DNA of 64,000 nt from JBNKHH01 sp050290245 (lineage in GTDB: Bacteria > Pseudomonadota > Alphaproteobacteria > Rhodobacterales > Rhodobacteraceae). The stretch spans positions 1-64,000 of the forward strand of contig JBNKHH010000071.1 in assembly GCA_050290245.1 (NCBI GenBank), in the 5' to 3' direction. The notes beneath the pieces were generated by a model. That model saw nothing but the letters and a program-made list of their open reading frames with translations. It was not told the origin of the DNA and did no database searches. Numbering within the stretch: the first letter of the stretch is position 1; every line of letters starts with the position of its first letter. Shown piece by piece: positions 17,278 through 25,900 of this stretch. Both the position numbers and the translations under genes were made by a program.

Positions 17278-19569
17278 ATGGCTGAGGCGTCACACTATCG
17301 ATTTCGAGCATTGATCCTGGGGCTTGTTCTTGCGGGTTTTGCAGCAGGCGCCATCGCGCAGACGCGTGTCAGCACCCTGATCGTCGACGGGAACCAGCGC
17401 ATACCGGAATCGACCATCGTTGAGTATCTCGGATTCGCGCCTGGCGAGACGGTCACTGATGGCCAGATCAACGACGCTCTTCAGAGCCTGCTGGCCTCCG
17501 GTCTGTTTGAAACGGCCGAGATCGTACCGACCGGAAATGGCTTGCGGGTCGTCGTGGTGGAACGCCCGACCATCAACCGGATCAGCATCGAAGGTAACGA
17601 CCGGCTGGACGACGAGGTTCTTTTGAGTGTCGTGCAATCGAGCCCGCGCCGCGTCTTTTCGCCGGCACAGGCCTCCGAGGATGCAGCAGCCGTTGCCGAT
17701 GCCTATACGCAGGCTGCGCGGCTGTCAGCGACTGTCACACCAAAGATCATCCGTCAGTCGAACAACCGGGTGGACCTGGTCTTTGAGGTGTCAGAAGGGC
17801 GGAACGTCGAAAACGAGCGTATCAGCTTTGTCGGCAACCGGGTGTTTTCGGATCGCCGCCTGAGACGTGTCATCGACACGAAGCAGGCCGGGTTCCTGCG
17901 ATGGATCATATCGCGCGATACCTATATTCCCGAACGTATTGCCTTTGACCGCCAGTTGCTGACCGATTTCTATAGGTCGCGCGGCTATGTCGATTTCAGG
18001 GTTCTGGACGTGTCGACCGAACTGTCGCGCGAGCGCGACGCCACATTCGTGACCTTTACCGTTCGTGAGGGGCAAAAGTTCAGTGTCGGTGCGGTGTCGG
18101 TTTCGAGCGAATATGAAAATCTGTCGGTGGCCGATTACGAGGATGCGCTGAGCATTCGGTCCGGGCAAACCTGGTCGCCGACAACGATCGAGGAACAGAT
18201 CGCACGTCTGGAACGCAAGGCCTTGCGCGAGGGATATGACTTCCTGCGCGTCGATCCCCGTGTGACGCGCAACGACCGTGACCTGACGCTGGATGTCGAA
18301 TTTGCGCTGGTGCGCGGCCCTCGGGTGTTCGTGGAGCGGATCGACATCGAAGGCAACCAGACGACCCTGGACCGGGTTATCCGGCGCCAGTTCAACACGG
18401 TTGAAGGCGATCCGTTCAATCCGCGTGAAATCCGGAATGCGGCCGAGCGCATACGTGCCCTTGGGTTCTTTTCCTCATCCGAGGTCGATACGCGGCAGGG
18501 GACCGCACCCGATCAGGTCATCGTCGGAGTGGATGTCGTGGAACAGCCAACGGGTTCGTTGTCTTTCGGCGGCAGCTATAACGACGAAACCGGGTTCGCT
18601 CTTGCCCTGGGGTTTTCCGAGCGGAACTTTCTTGGCCGGGGCCAGGCGCTGACCTTCAAAATCGACACTGGTACCGAGAATTCGAACTCGGTGCTGTCGT
18701 TCCGAGAACCTGCGTTCCTGGCGCGGGATCTGACGCTTGGTTTCGATGTTTCGTATGTGACAAGCGACTATGACAACGCAACCTATGATACGAAGGTCAT
18801 TTCCTTCTCGCCCAGCCTTGCATTTCCGGTCAGCGAAAACGGGCGGTTGTCGGTCTATTACGAGGCGGCGAGCGAGGATATCTTTAACATTGATGGCGAC
18901 GCCTCGCCTATCATCGGGCGGGAGGCTGGCAAAGAGTTCCGCAGTGCGATCGGGTACAATTACTCACTGGACCTCTTGCGTGGCGGGCTGAATCCGAACC
19001 GGGGCGTTGTCTTGAGCTTTGGCCAGGAATTCGCAGGGCTTGGCGGCGATGTCGAATATATCAAGACGACGGCGCGCGCCGTGGCGCAGCGCGATATCCT
19101 GAACGAGGAAGTCACGCTGAGGGCCATTCTGGAGGGCGGTTCGATCAACTCGATCGGCGACAGCGGAACACGGGTGACCGACAGGTTCTTCCTGACGTCG
19201 CGCACATTGCGCGGGTTTGAATCCCGGGGAGTGGGACCTCGGGACACCACGGCCGGAAACTCGGAAGTTCTCGGCGGCAACAACTATGTCTCGATGCGGT
19301 TTGAAGCCGACTTCCCCCTCGGTCTGCCCGAGGAATATGGTGTCACAGGCGGGGTCTTTCTGGACATGGCGTCGCTGTGGGGACTGGACGACACTGATGG
19401 GTTCTCGGCCACGGTGGACGATGACTTTGAGTTGCGTTCGTCCATCGGGTTCTCGTTGTTCTGGACAACGCCGATCGGTCCCCTGCGTCTGAATTTCGCG
19501 ACGCCAATCGAAAAGAACGATCTGGATGAAGAAAACAGCTTCGATATTACGATCTCTACTCAGTTCTGA
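17278..19569 (+). CDS. bamA: Outer-membrane protein assembly factor BamA
   Basis: 763 residues from ATG 17278; the signal peptide (LILGLVLAGFAAGAIAQ, cleavage near residue 28) fixes this start over a longer frame. BamA folds and inserts beta-barrel proteins. About five POTRA domains span residues 28-425 (for example VSTLIVDGNQRIPESTIVEYL and VFVERIDIEGNQTTLDRVI). The rest is the Omp85 barrel, including the conserved TLRGFESRGVGPRD loop-6 motif and a C-terminal phenylalanine (SFDITISTQF). The next gene starts inside its 3' end. Confidence 0.96.
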   Translation: MAEASHYRFRALILGLVLAGFAAGAIAQTRVSTLIVDGNQRIPESTIVEYLGFAPGETVTDGQINDALQSLLASGLFETAEIVPTGNGLRVVVVERPTINRISIEGNDRLDDEVLLSVVQSSPRRVFSPAQASEDAAAVADAYTQAARLSATVTPKIIRQSNNRVDLVFEVSEGRNVENERISFVGNRVFSDRRLRRVIDTKQAGFLRWIISRDTYIPERIAFDRQLLTDFYRSRGYVDFRVLDVSTELSRERDATFVTFTVREGQKFSVGAVSVSSEYENLSVADYEDALSIRSGQTWSPTTIEEQIARLERKALREGYDFLRVDPRVTRNDRDLTLDVEFALVRGPRVFVERIDIEGNQTTLDRVIRRQFNTVEGDPFNPREIRNAAERIRALGFFSSSEVDTRQGTAPDQVIVGVDVVEQPTGSLSFGGSYNDETGFALALGFSERNFLGRGQALTFKIDTGTENSNSVLSFREPAFLARDLTLGFDVSYVTSDYDNATYDTKVISFSPSLAFPVSENGRLSVYYEAASEDIFNIDGDASPIIGREAGKEFRSAIGYNYSLDLLRGGLNPNRGVVLSFGQEFAGLGGDVEYIKTTARAVAQRDILNEEVTLRAILEGGSINSIGDSGTRVTDRFFLTSRTLRGFESRGVGPRDTTAGNSEVLGGNNYVSMRFEADFPLGLPEEYGVTGGVFLDMASLWGLDDTDGFSATVDDDFELRSSIGFSLFWTTPIGPLRLNFATPIEKNDLDEENSFDITISTQF

Positions 19570-20089
19570 TTGGCTGATAGCGATCGCCGCAGTTCTGGGC
19601 CTTTGGCTGGCGCAGCCTGCCGAAGCCCAGGGAACGGTTCCGATCCTGATCATCGACCAGGACCGGCTATTCTCGGAAACCAAGCTCGGGGTCGATACTC
19701 TGGCAAACATGGAGGCCGAGGCGCAGGCTCTGGCGACGGAGAACAAGGCGATCGAAGCGGAGTTGATTGCGGAAGAGAAGGATCTGACTGCCCGGAAAGC
19801 GGCGATGGACCCCGAAGCTTTTCGCGAATTGGCGGATGCTTTTGACATGCGTGTTCAGAAAATCCGTGAGCAGCAGGATGAAAAGGCCAGGTTGTTGAAC
19901 CGGACACGCGACGAGGCGCGGACGCAGTTTTTTCGGGACGTTGCGGCGATCATCTCGGGGATCGTTCGAGAGAAAGGCGCTCTGATCGTTCTGGACCGAC
20001 GCGATGTCTTCTTGTCAGCCGACAGTATCGACATCACCGACGAGGCGATCCGGCGGGTGAACGAAAATACCGGGCAGAGCTCGGAATGA
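19526..20089 (+). CDS. skp: Periplasmic OMP chaperone, Skp/OmpH family
   Basis: 187 residues. A basic N-terminus (MKKTASILRS) and hydrophobic core ending in AQPAEAQG form a signal peptide. The mature part has the Skp pattern: a short strand (VPILIIDQDRLFSET) followed by a long alpha-helical hairpin rich in A, E, K and R, then ALIVLDRRDVFLSADSIDITD. Skp trimers hold unfolded outer-membrane proteins for BamA. The start codon lies 44 bases inside bamA in another frame; no later start would keep the signal peptide, so the overlap seems genuine. Confidence 0.88.
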   Translation: MKKTASILRSLLSSDWLIAIAAVLGLWLAQPAEAQGTVPILIIDQDRLFSETKLGVDTLANMEAEAQALATENKAIEAELIAEEKDLTARKAAMDPEAFRELADAFDMRVQKIREQQDEKARLLNRTRDEARTQFFRDVAAIISGIVREKGALIVLDRRDVFLSADSIDITDEAIRRVNENTGQSSE

Positions 20090-20149
20090 ACAATGCCCGG
20101 GCGGTTTGGATCGCCACCAGGGCAGGCGAAAGCAAAACAGAGGTACATA

Positions 20150-20605
20150 ATGGGCGAAACACTGAAGAGCGCTGATATCGAACTGATCCAAAGGATCATT
20201 CCGCATCGTTATCCCTTCTTGCTGGTGGACAAAGTCGTCGAAATTGACGGGACCGCGCGCGGTGTCGGAATCAAGAACGTCACGATGAACGAGCCTCAGT
20301 TCACAGGGCATTTCCCGGGCATGCCGGTATTTCCCGGAGTCTTTCAGGTCGAGGCCATGGCCCAGACGGCTGCCGTGATCGCCGGGGTCGGTCTTGACCT
20401 GGCCGACAAGGATTTCGGTGTGTTCTTCATGGCCATCGACGCCTGCAAGTTCCGCCGCAAGGTCGTTCCGGGCGACACCCTGCGGATGGAGGTCGAGACT
20501 CTGCGGGGGGGCGGCAAGGTGTGGAAGTTCAAGGGCGTTGCGCGCGTCGAAGGTGATGTGGCTTGCGAATGTGAATTCACAGCAATGATGGATTTGCCGA
20601 AATGA
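20150..20605 (+). CDS. fabZ: 3-hydroxyacyl-ACP dehydratase FabZ
   Basis: 151 residues from ATG 20150. FabZ dehydrates 3-hydroxyacyl-ACP in fatty acid synthesis and balances the 3-hydroxyacyl pool shared with LpxA. The hot-dog fold carries the catalytic histidine in IIPHRYPFLLVD and the catalytic glutamate in FPGVFQVEAMAQTAAV. The partner region FFMAIDACKFRRKVVPGD is conserved. It overlaps lpxA by four bases, and the skp-fabZ-lpxA-lpxI-lpxB series is a classic lipid A cluster. Confidence 0.97.
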   Translation: MGETLKSADIELIQRIIPHRYPFLLVDKVVEIDGTARGVGIKNVTMNEPQFTGHFPGMPVFPGVFQVEAMAQTAAVIAGVGLDLADKDFGVFFMAIDACKFRRKVVPGDTLRMEVETLRGGGKVWKFKGVARVEGDVACECEFTAMMDLPK

Positions 20606-21402
20606 GCGTCGATCCTGCGGCTCAGGTTCATGCCAGTGCTGTTGTCGAGCCGGGGGCAGTGATCGGGGCGGGGGCGGTCGTTGGTCCGTTTTCCTTGATC
20701 GGGGCCAATGTCCGGCTGGGCGCGGGGGTTGAGGTCAAATCCCATGCCGTGGTCACCGGTATGACCGAGGTCGGTGACGAGACAGTGATCTTTCCCGGCG
20801 CCGTGATCGGAGAGATCCCGCAGGATCTGAAATTCAAGGGCGAAGAGACCCGCCTCGTCATCGGCAAGCGCAATCGCATTCGCGAAGGTGTGACCATGAA
20901 CACCGGCACCGAGGGCGGTGGCGGCTTGACCCGTGTTGGCGACGATTGTCTGTTCATGACCGGTGCCCATGTGGCGCATGACGCCATCATCGGCAACCGC
21001 GTGATCGTGGCGAACCAGGGAGCCATTGCCGGGCATTGCGTGATCGAGGACGACGTGATCATTGGCGGCCTGTCGGGCATTCATCAGTGGGTCAGAATCG
21101 GCAAGGGCGCGATCATCGGCGCCGTGACCATGGTGACCAATGACGTGATCCCCCATGGCCTGGTCCAGGGGCCGCGCGGCCAGCTTGACGGGCTGAACCT
21201 TGTCGGGCTCAAGCGCAAGGGCGTGTCGCGCGATGACATCACCGCCTTGCGGGCCGCTTTCCAAATGCTGGCGCAGGGCGAAGGCGCGTTCCAGGACCGC
21301 GCGCGTCGTCTGGGCGAAGAGACCGAAAACGTCTATGTGGCCGAGATCGTCGAGTTTATTCTTGGTGCATCGGACCGCAGCTTCCTGACACCGGAACGCT
21401 GA
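20602..21402 (+). CDS. lpxA: UDP-N-acetylglucosamine O-acyltransferase
   Basis: 266 residues, the family length. LpxA performs the first step of lipid A synthesis, moving a 3-hydroxyacyl chain from ACP to UDP-GlcNAc. The first 190 residues are left-handed beta-helix hexapeptide repeats (for example VVEPGAVIGAGAVVGPF). The catalytic-histidine region TGAHVAHDAIIGN and the GGLSGIHQWVRIGKGAIIG segment are visible, then a helical C-terminus. Its ATG overlaps the fabZ stop, and lpxI starts one base after its stop. Confidence 0.97.
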   Translation: MSVDPAAQVHASAVVEPGAVIGAGAVVGPFSLIGANVRLGAGVEVKSHAVVTGMTEVGDETVIFPGAVIGEIPQDLKFKGEETRLVIGKRNRIREGVTMNTGTEGGGGLTRVGDDCLFMTGAHVAHDAIIGNRVIVANQGAIAGHCVIEDDVIIGGLSGIHQWVRIGKGAIIGAVTMVTNDVIPHGLVQGPRGQLDGLNLVGLKRKGVSRDDITALRAAFQMLAQGEGAFQDRARRLGEETENVYVAEIVEFILGASDRSFLTPER

Positions 21403-21403
21403 A

Positions 21404-22198
21404 ATGCTGGCGCTGATCACCGGGCGGGGCGCTTTGCCTGCAGCCATCGTGGCCGGGCTGGACGAACGCCCCTTCGTCGCCTCGCTGGAAGGGTTCGAGC
21501 CGGACGATCTGGTGCCTGACGAGGTGTTTCGGCTGGAGGCATTGGGGACTTTGATCGCAACGCTGAAGTCCGCTGGGGTCGACCGGGTCTGCCTGGCAGG
21601 CGCCATTGGTCGACCGGAGATTGATCCCGCCCGAATCGACGCGGCCACATTGCCCTTGGTCGAACGTTTGAAGGTTGCCTTGGTCAAGGGCGATGACGGC
21701 GCGCTGCGCATAGTCATGTCGATCTTTGAGGATGAAGGGTTCGCGATCACGTCGGCGGATGAACTTGTGCCTGCCTTGTTGCCAAAGGCTGGGATCATAG
21801 GGGCGAAAGAGCCGAGCGATCTGCACCGCGCCGACCTTGGACGCGCTGCCGAGGTGATCAAGGGCATGGGACAATACGACATCGGCCAGGCTTGCGTGGT
21901 GCACAAGGGGCAGGTTCTGGCAATCGAGGGCGTGTTCGGCACCGACTGGATGCTGGCGTCTCTGGTGCATCGGCCAGACGGCAGCGGCGGGGTCCTGTTC
22001 AAGGCCAAGAAGCCGGATCAGGACCGGCGGGCGGACTTGCCGGTAATCGGAGTCGATACGGTTGTGAATGCCTCCCGAGCGGGATTGGATGGCATCGTGG
22101 TCGAGGCCGGCGGTGTCATGATCCTGGATCAGGCCGCCGTTCGCGAGGCAGCAGATAAGGCCGGGTTGTTCCTTTGGGTCTATGGGGACGCGGCGTGA
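21404..22198 (+). CDS. lpxI: UDP-2,3-diacylglucosamine pyrophosphatase LpxI
   Basis: 264 residues. LpxI (DUF1009) hydrolyses UDP-2,3-diacylglucosamine to lipid X and replaces LpxH in most alphaproteobacteria. The N-terminus LALITGRGALPAAIV and the C-terminal TVVNASRAGLDGIVVEAGG with ILDQAAV are family hallmarks, and the position between lpxA and lpxB is decisive. The conserved DIGQACVVHKGQVLAIEG.GTDWML segment is also present. It overlaps lpxB by four bases (GTGA). Confidence 0.93.
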   Translation: MLALITGRGALPAAIVAGLDERPFVASLEGFEPDDLVPDEVFRLEALGTLIATLKSAGVDRVCLAGAIGRPEIDPARIDAATLPLVERLKVALVKGDDGALRIVMSIFEDEGFAITSADELVPALLPKAGIIGAKEPSDLHRADLGRAAEVIKGMGQYDIGQACVVHKGQVLAIEGVFGTDWMLASLVHRPDGSGGVLFKAKKPDQDRRADLPVIGVDTVVNASRAGLDGIVVEAGGVMILDQAAVREAADKAGLFLWVYGDAA

Positions 22199-23355
22199 AG
22201 CTGTATGTTCTGGCCGGCGAGGCCTCGGGCGACAAGCTGGGGGCGTCGCTGATGGCGAATCTAAAGACGTTGGTGCCCGACGTTGAATTCCGGGGCGTGG
22301 CCGGGCCGCTGATGCAGGCCGAGGGGATGACGAGCCTGTTTCCCATGGACGAACTGTCGGTGATGGGGATCTCCGAGGTTCTGCCCAAGTATCCCGAGTT
22401 GAAGCGCCGCCTGCGCGAGGCGACCCGGGATTGCCTTGAGTGGCAGCCGGATGCGCTGCTAACGATAGATGCGCCGGATTTTTCGCTGCGGCTTGCGCGT
22501 GGTGTGAAAGAGGTCTCGGACATTCGCACCATCCATTACGTCGCGCCCTCGGTCTGGGCCTGGCGGCCGGGGCGCGCAGACAAGATGGCGCGGTATATCG
22601 ACCATGTTTTGGCGCTTCTGCCGTTCGAGCCTCCGTACATGGAAGCAGCTGGTATGCGGTGCGATTTCGTGGGCCATCCGGTGGTGTCCGATCCGGTGGC
22701 CACGCAAGAGGAAGCAGAGGCCTTTCGCGCCGCCGAAGGCATCGGTGACGCGCCTCTGATCCTCGCGCTGCCGGGGTCGCGCCGCAACGAGGTGTCGCGT
22801 CTCTGTCCGATTTTCGGAGACGCGGTAAAACATGTTCTGTCGGCGGTGCCCGAGGCCCGTGTCGTCGTTCCTGCCGCGCCCGGTGTGGCCGCGGCGGTTG
22901 AGCAGGGAGTGCGTACGTGGCCGGGGCAGGTCCTTGTTCTGGATCCCGCTGGCGCGGGCGCCGCTGAGCGCAAGCGGGCGGCCTTTCGCGCCGCCGACGT
23001 GGCCATTGCCGCGAGCGGGACCGTCTCGTTGGAACTTGCGGCAAATGCGACGCCGATGGTCGTCGCCTATGATATGAGCTGGTTATCCTGGCAGGTGATG
23101 TCACGCATGGCCAAGATCGACACGGTGACCCTGGTCAACCTCGTGTCGGGCCGGAAGGTCGTGCCCGAGTTCCTGGGACCTGCCTGTATCGCCAAGGATA
23201 TTGCAGAGGCCCTATCGGGTTTGCTGTCCGATGACGCCGTTCGGGCCGTCCAGTTGGAGGCCATGGAAGAAACCATGGCCAAGCTGGGGCGGGGAGGGCC
23301 CGCGCCGGGGATGTTGGCGGCACAGGCCGTGTTGGATGGCCTGAAAGCCAGCTGA
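22195..23355 (+). CDS. lpxB: Lipid-A-disaccharide synthase
   Basis: 386 residues from a GTG at 22195 overlapping the lpxI stop; MKLYVLAGEASGDKLGA is the family N-terminus. LpxB joins lipid X and UDP-2,3-diacylglucosamine into the lipid A disaccharide (GT19, GT-B fold). Recognisable blocks are VMGISEVLPKYPEL, TIDAPDFSLRLAR, HYVAPSVWAWRPGRADK, ALLPFEPPYM and LALPGSRRNEVSR. It ends the forward envelope block, and mnmA converges from the other strand four bases away. Confidence 0.97.
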   Translation: MKLYVLAGEASGDKLGASLMANLKTLVPDVEFRGVAGPLMQAEGMTSLFPMDELSVMGISEVLPKYPELKRRLREATRDCLEWQPDALLTIDAPDFSLRLARGVKEVSDIRTIHYVAPSVWAWRPGRADKMARYIDHVLALLPFEPPYMEAAGMRCDFVGHPVVSDPVATQEEAEAFRAAEGIGDAPLILALPGSRRNEVSRLCPIFGDAVKHVLSAVPEARVVVPAAPGVAAAVEQGVRTWPGQVLVLDPAGAGAAERKRAAFRAADVAIAASGTVSLELAANATPMVVAYDMSWLSWQVMSRMAKIDTVTLVNLVSGRKVVPEFLGPACIAKDIAEALSGLLSDDAVRAVQLEAMEETMAKLGRGGPAPGMLAAQAVLDGLKAS

Positions 23356-23359
23356 CGCG

Positions 23360-24505
23360 CTAATAGCCGCGCCAGATCCAGCCGCCCCCAAAAACACGGG
23401 AACCAGTGGGCGCATAAAACACGCAGGCCTGGCCCGGCGAAACGCCCTCTTCAGGCACCACGAGATCGACCTCGGCTTCAGTATCCGAAAGGGGCCGAAC
23501 GACGGCTTCGACGGGCGGTTTGGTTGAACGAATTTTCACGGCCAGCGGCCATTCGGCTTGAGAGGTGAACGGCGTATCGCCCAGCCAGTTGATCTCGCGC
23601 ACGGGAATCGTGCGCGTCGCCAGCAGGTCTTTCGGCCCGACGATAACCTGCTTGTCGTCGACATCGAGTTTGACGACATAAAGGGGCTCGTCGAGTCCGC
23701 CGATGCCAAGGCCACGGCGCTGGCCGATGGTATAGTGGATCACCCCGTTGTGTTGACCGAGGACACGGCCGTCGGCGTGGACGATATCGCCCGGCTCGGC
23801 GGCGCCGGGCCGCAGCTTTTCGATCAGCGAGGCATAGTTGCCGTCGGGAACAAAGCAGATGTCCTGGCTGTCGGGTTTGTCGGCGACGATCAGCCCGTGG
23901 TCGGCAGCGAGCCGGCGGGTTTCGTCCTTGGACACGAGGTGGCCAAGCGGAAAGCGCAGGAAATCAAGCTGTTCCGGGGTCGTGGAAAACAGGAAATAGG
24001 ACTGATCGCGCTTGGGATCGGCGGCCATGTGCAATTCCGCCCCTGCGGGCCCGGTCTTGCGCTGGATATAGTGTCCGGTCGCCATGCAATCGGCTTCGAG
24101 GTCCTTTGCTGTTTGCAGAAGGTCCTTGAACTTCACACGTTCATTGCAGCGGATGCAGGGGACCGGTGTGGCGCCGGCGAGGTAGCTGTCGGCAAACTCG
24201 TCGATGACGGCGTCGCGAAAGATATTTTCATAGTCCAGAACGTAGTGCGGGAACTTCATCTCCTCGGCAACGCGACGGGCGTCGTGGATATCAATACCCG
24301 CGCAACAGGCACCCTTCTTGGCCAAGGCGGCGCCATGGTCGTAGAGCTGAAGCGTGACACCGACCACATCATAACCCTCGCGCGCCAGTTCGGCGGCAAC
24401 AACCGAGCTGTCCACGCCGCCGGACATGGCGACGACGACGCGGGTCTCTGAGGGCGGTTTTGAAAAACCGAGGGAATTCAGGCCATCGGTCTGCGCGAGT
24501 GCCAT
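23360..24505 (-). CDS. mnmA: tRNA-specific 2-thiouridylase
   Basis: 381 residues. MnmA adds sulfur to U34 of Lys, Glu and Gln tRNAs. The ATP-pyrophosphatase P-loop SGGVDSS lies at about 28-34. Catalytic cysteines are seen in the family contexts PCIRCNERVKF and DSQDICFVPDG. The TGHY segment and the C-terminal beta-barrel (LWRG-like end GGWIWRGY) match the family. It is divergent from sciP, with about 135 bases between them. Confidence 0.96.
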   Translation of the reverse strand: MALAQTDGLNSLGFSKPPSETRVVVAMSGGVDSSVVAAELAREGYDVVGVTLQLYDHGAALAKKGACCAGIDIHDARRVAEEMKFPHYVLDYENIFRDAVIDEFADSYLAGATPVPCIRCNERVKFKDLLQTAKDLEADCMATGHYIQRKTGPAGAELHMAADPKRDQSYFLFSTTPEQLDFLRFPLGHLVSKDETRRLAADHGLIVADKPDSQDICFVPDGNYASLIEKLRPGAAEPGDIVHADGRVLGQHNGVIHYTIGQRRGLGIGGLDEPLYVVKLDVDDKQVIVGPKDLLATRTIPVREINWLGDTPFTSQAEWPLAVKIRSTKPPVEAVVRPLSDTEAEVDLVVPEEGVSPGQACVFYAPTGSRVFGGGWIWRGY

Positions 24506-24641
24506 TGTGTCACCACATGAAAACGGAGAGTTCGTGCGAATATAGGAAAATTGCGCCTAGTCACAAGGGCACGCCTTCACTCAAGATTAAGTCCCCGACG
24601 TCACAATGACCGTGCGAAATGACATGGGGTCATGTGGATCG

Positions 24642-24920
24642 ATGTATTTGAAGAAGGTGAATGGGCCGCGCGCTGTCACGTTGCCGGACGGAACGATCAT
24701 GACCCGTGCGGACCTGCCGGAAGCCCGGACCAGACGTTGGGTTGCCAGCCGCAAAGCGGCGGTGGTGCGCGCGATAACACATGGTCTGATCACCCGGGAA
24801 GAGGCTTTGGAGCGCTATTCGCTTTCTGACGAGGAATTGGAGGCATGGCACGCTGCGGTTGAGCAGCACGGAGAGTCCGCCCTGAAAGCGACTATGATTC
24901 AGCGTTATAGACAACCATAG
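24642..24920 (+). CDS. sciP: SciP-like CtrA-inhibitory regulator (DUF1153)
   Basis: 92 residues from ATG 24642; upstream in-frame ATGs at 24606 and 24624 are possible but not supported by conserved residues. The body RRWVASRKAAVVRAI...GLITREEALERYSLS...LEAWHAAVEQHGESALKAT is the DUF1153 helix-turn-helix. In Caulobacter this family is SciP, a small protein that binds CtrA and DNA to block CtrA-activated transcription late in the cell cycle. ctrA starts 90 bases downstream in the same direction, which strongly supports the assignment. DUF1153 members elsewhere can be transposase-like; the context argues against that here. Confidence 0.85.
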   Translation: MYLKKVNGPRAVTLPDGTIMTRADLPEARTRRWVASRKAAVVRAITHGLITREEALERYSLSDEELEAWHAAVEQHGESALKATMIQRYRQP

Positions 24921-24945
24921 CGTGTGGTGATAATTGTTCCTTTAA

Positions 24946-24962
24946 GTAACCGGCAGTTAACC
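24946..24962 (+). promoter_or_regulatory. Candidate CtrA autoregulatory site
   Basis: GTAA-CCGGCAG-TTAACC is one base from the CtrA consensus TTAA-N7-TTAA and keeps the extended TTAACC half. It sits 49 bases upstream of the ctrA start, where CtrA autoregulation is known in Caulobacter. Confidence 0.5.
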
Positions 24963-25010
24963 AATGGCCTTCATTTTGTAATCGAATAGGGACGACTGCG
25001 GAGATAGATA

Positions 25011-25727
25011 ATGCGCGTACTCTTGGTTGAGGATGATCCGACGACCTCTCGCAGCATCGAGATGATGCTGACTCATGCGAACCTGAACGTTTATGCGACG
25101 GACCTTGGCGAGGAGGGGATCGATCTGGCCAAGCTTTATGACTACGATCTGATTCTTCTGGATCTCGATCTCCCGGACATGGACGGGCACGAAGTGCTGA
25201 GACAGCTGCGGATGGCGCGGGTGGAAACCCCGATCCTGATCCTGACCGGGTCCGACGATACCGAGAGCAAGATCAAGGGATTTGGATTCGGGGCCGATGA
25301 CTATTTGACCAAGCCGTTTCATCGCGAGGAATTGGTTGCGCGCATACATGCGATCATCCGGCGGTCGAAAGGCCATGCACAATCGGTGATCCAGACGGGC
25401 AAGGTCTCGGTCAACCTTGATGCCAAGACGGTCGAGGTCGACGGGAAGACCGTGCATCTGACCGGCAAGGAGTACCAGATGCTCGAGCTTCTTTCGTTGA
25501 GAAAAGGCACCACGCTGACCAAGGAGATGTTCCTGAACCACCTCTATGGCGGCATGGACGAGCCGGAGCTGAAGATTATCGACGTCTTTATTTGCAAACT
25601 GCGAAAGAAGCTGTCGGTCGCCACGGATGGCGACAACTATATCGAGACAGTCTGGGGGCGCGGCTATGTCCTGCGCGATCCTGAGCCCGTGGACATGGGG
25701 CGCCAACCGGTGAGAGCCACAGCATGA
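25011..25727 (+). CDS. ctrA: Cell-cycle response regulator CtrA
   Basis: 238 residues. OmpR/PhoB-type regulator with an N-terminal receiver (MRVLLVEDD, phosphoacceptor D51 in LILLDLDLPDMDGHE, TG and KPF switch residues) and a C-terminal winged helix (about 125-225, with LTGKEYQMLELLSLRKGTT, VFICKLRKKL, VWGRGYVL). These are near-identical to CtrA of other alphaproteobacteria. CtrA is phosphorylated via CckA-ChpT and, in Rhodobacterales, is non-essential and activates flagellar, chemotaxis, competence and gene-transfer-agent genes. The ribosome site GGAGATAGAT precedes the ATG. ligA follows after 170 bases with no recognised gene between. Confidence 0.97.
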   Translation: MRVLLVEDDPTTSRSIEMMLTHANLNVYATDLGEEGIDLAKLYDYDLILLDLDLPDMDGHEVLRQLRMARVETPILILTGSDDTESKIKGFGFGADDYLTKPFHREELVARIHAIIRRSKGHAQSVIQTGKVSVNLDAKTVEVDGKTVHLTGKEYQMLELLSLRKGTTLTKEMFLNHLYGGMDEPELKIIDVFICKLRKKLSVATDGDNYIETVWGRGYVLRDPEPVDMGRQPVRATA

Positions 25728-25900
25728 TGTGATCACCAGCTCCTGGACTGGAATGCCGTCGCTTGCGCGTTGCAAGGGCGGCTTTCATTTTGTCCGCCGA
25801 TGCCAGCAGGACGACCCTGCAGCCCCGAGGGCTCTGGTCAGTCCATCCGCGAGTGGGTATTCATACTGGATGTTCAAATCGTGTTGCGGGGCACTGGTGT

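Noticed and set aside
21356..23104. 582-codon open frame opposite lpxI-lpxB
   Set aside because: Extremely R/P-rich and without motifs, as expected of an antisense frame in G+C-rich DNA; lpxI and lpxB are clear.
25872..25886. GTTC-AAATCGT-GTTG upstream of ligA as a LexA box
   Set aside because: One mismatch in a core half-site and located 14 bases before the ATG; no promoter-like element fits and ligA is not a usual SOS gene.
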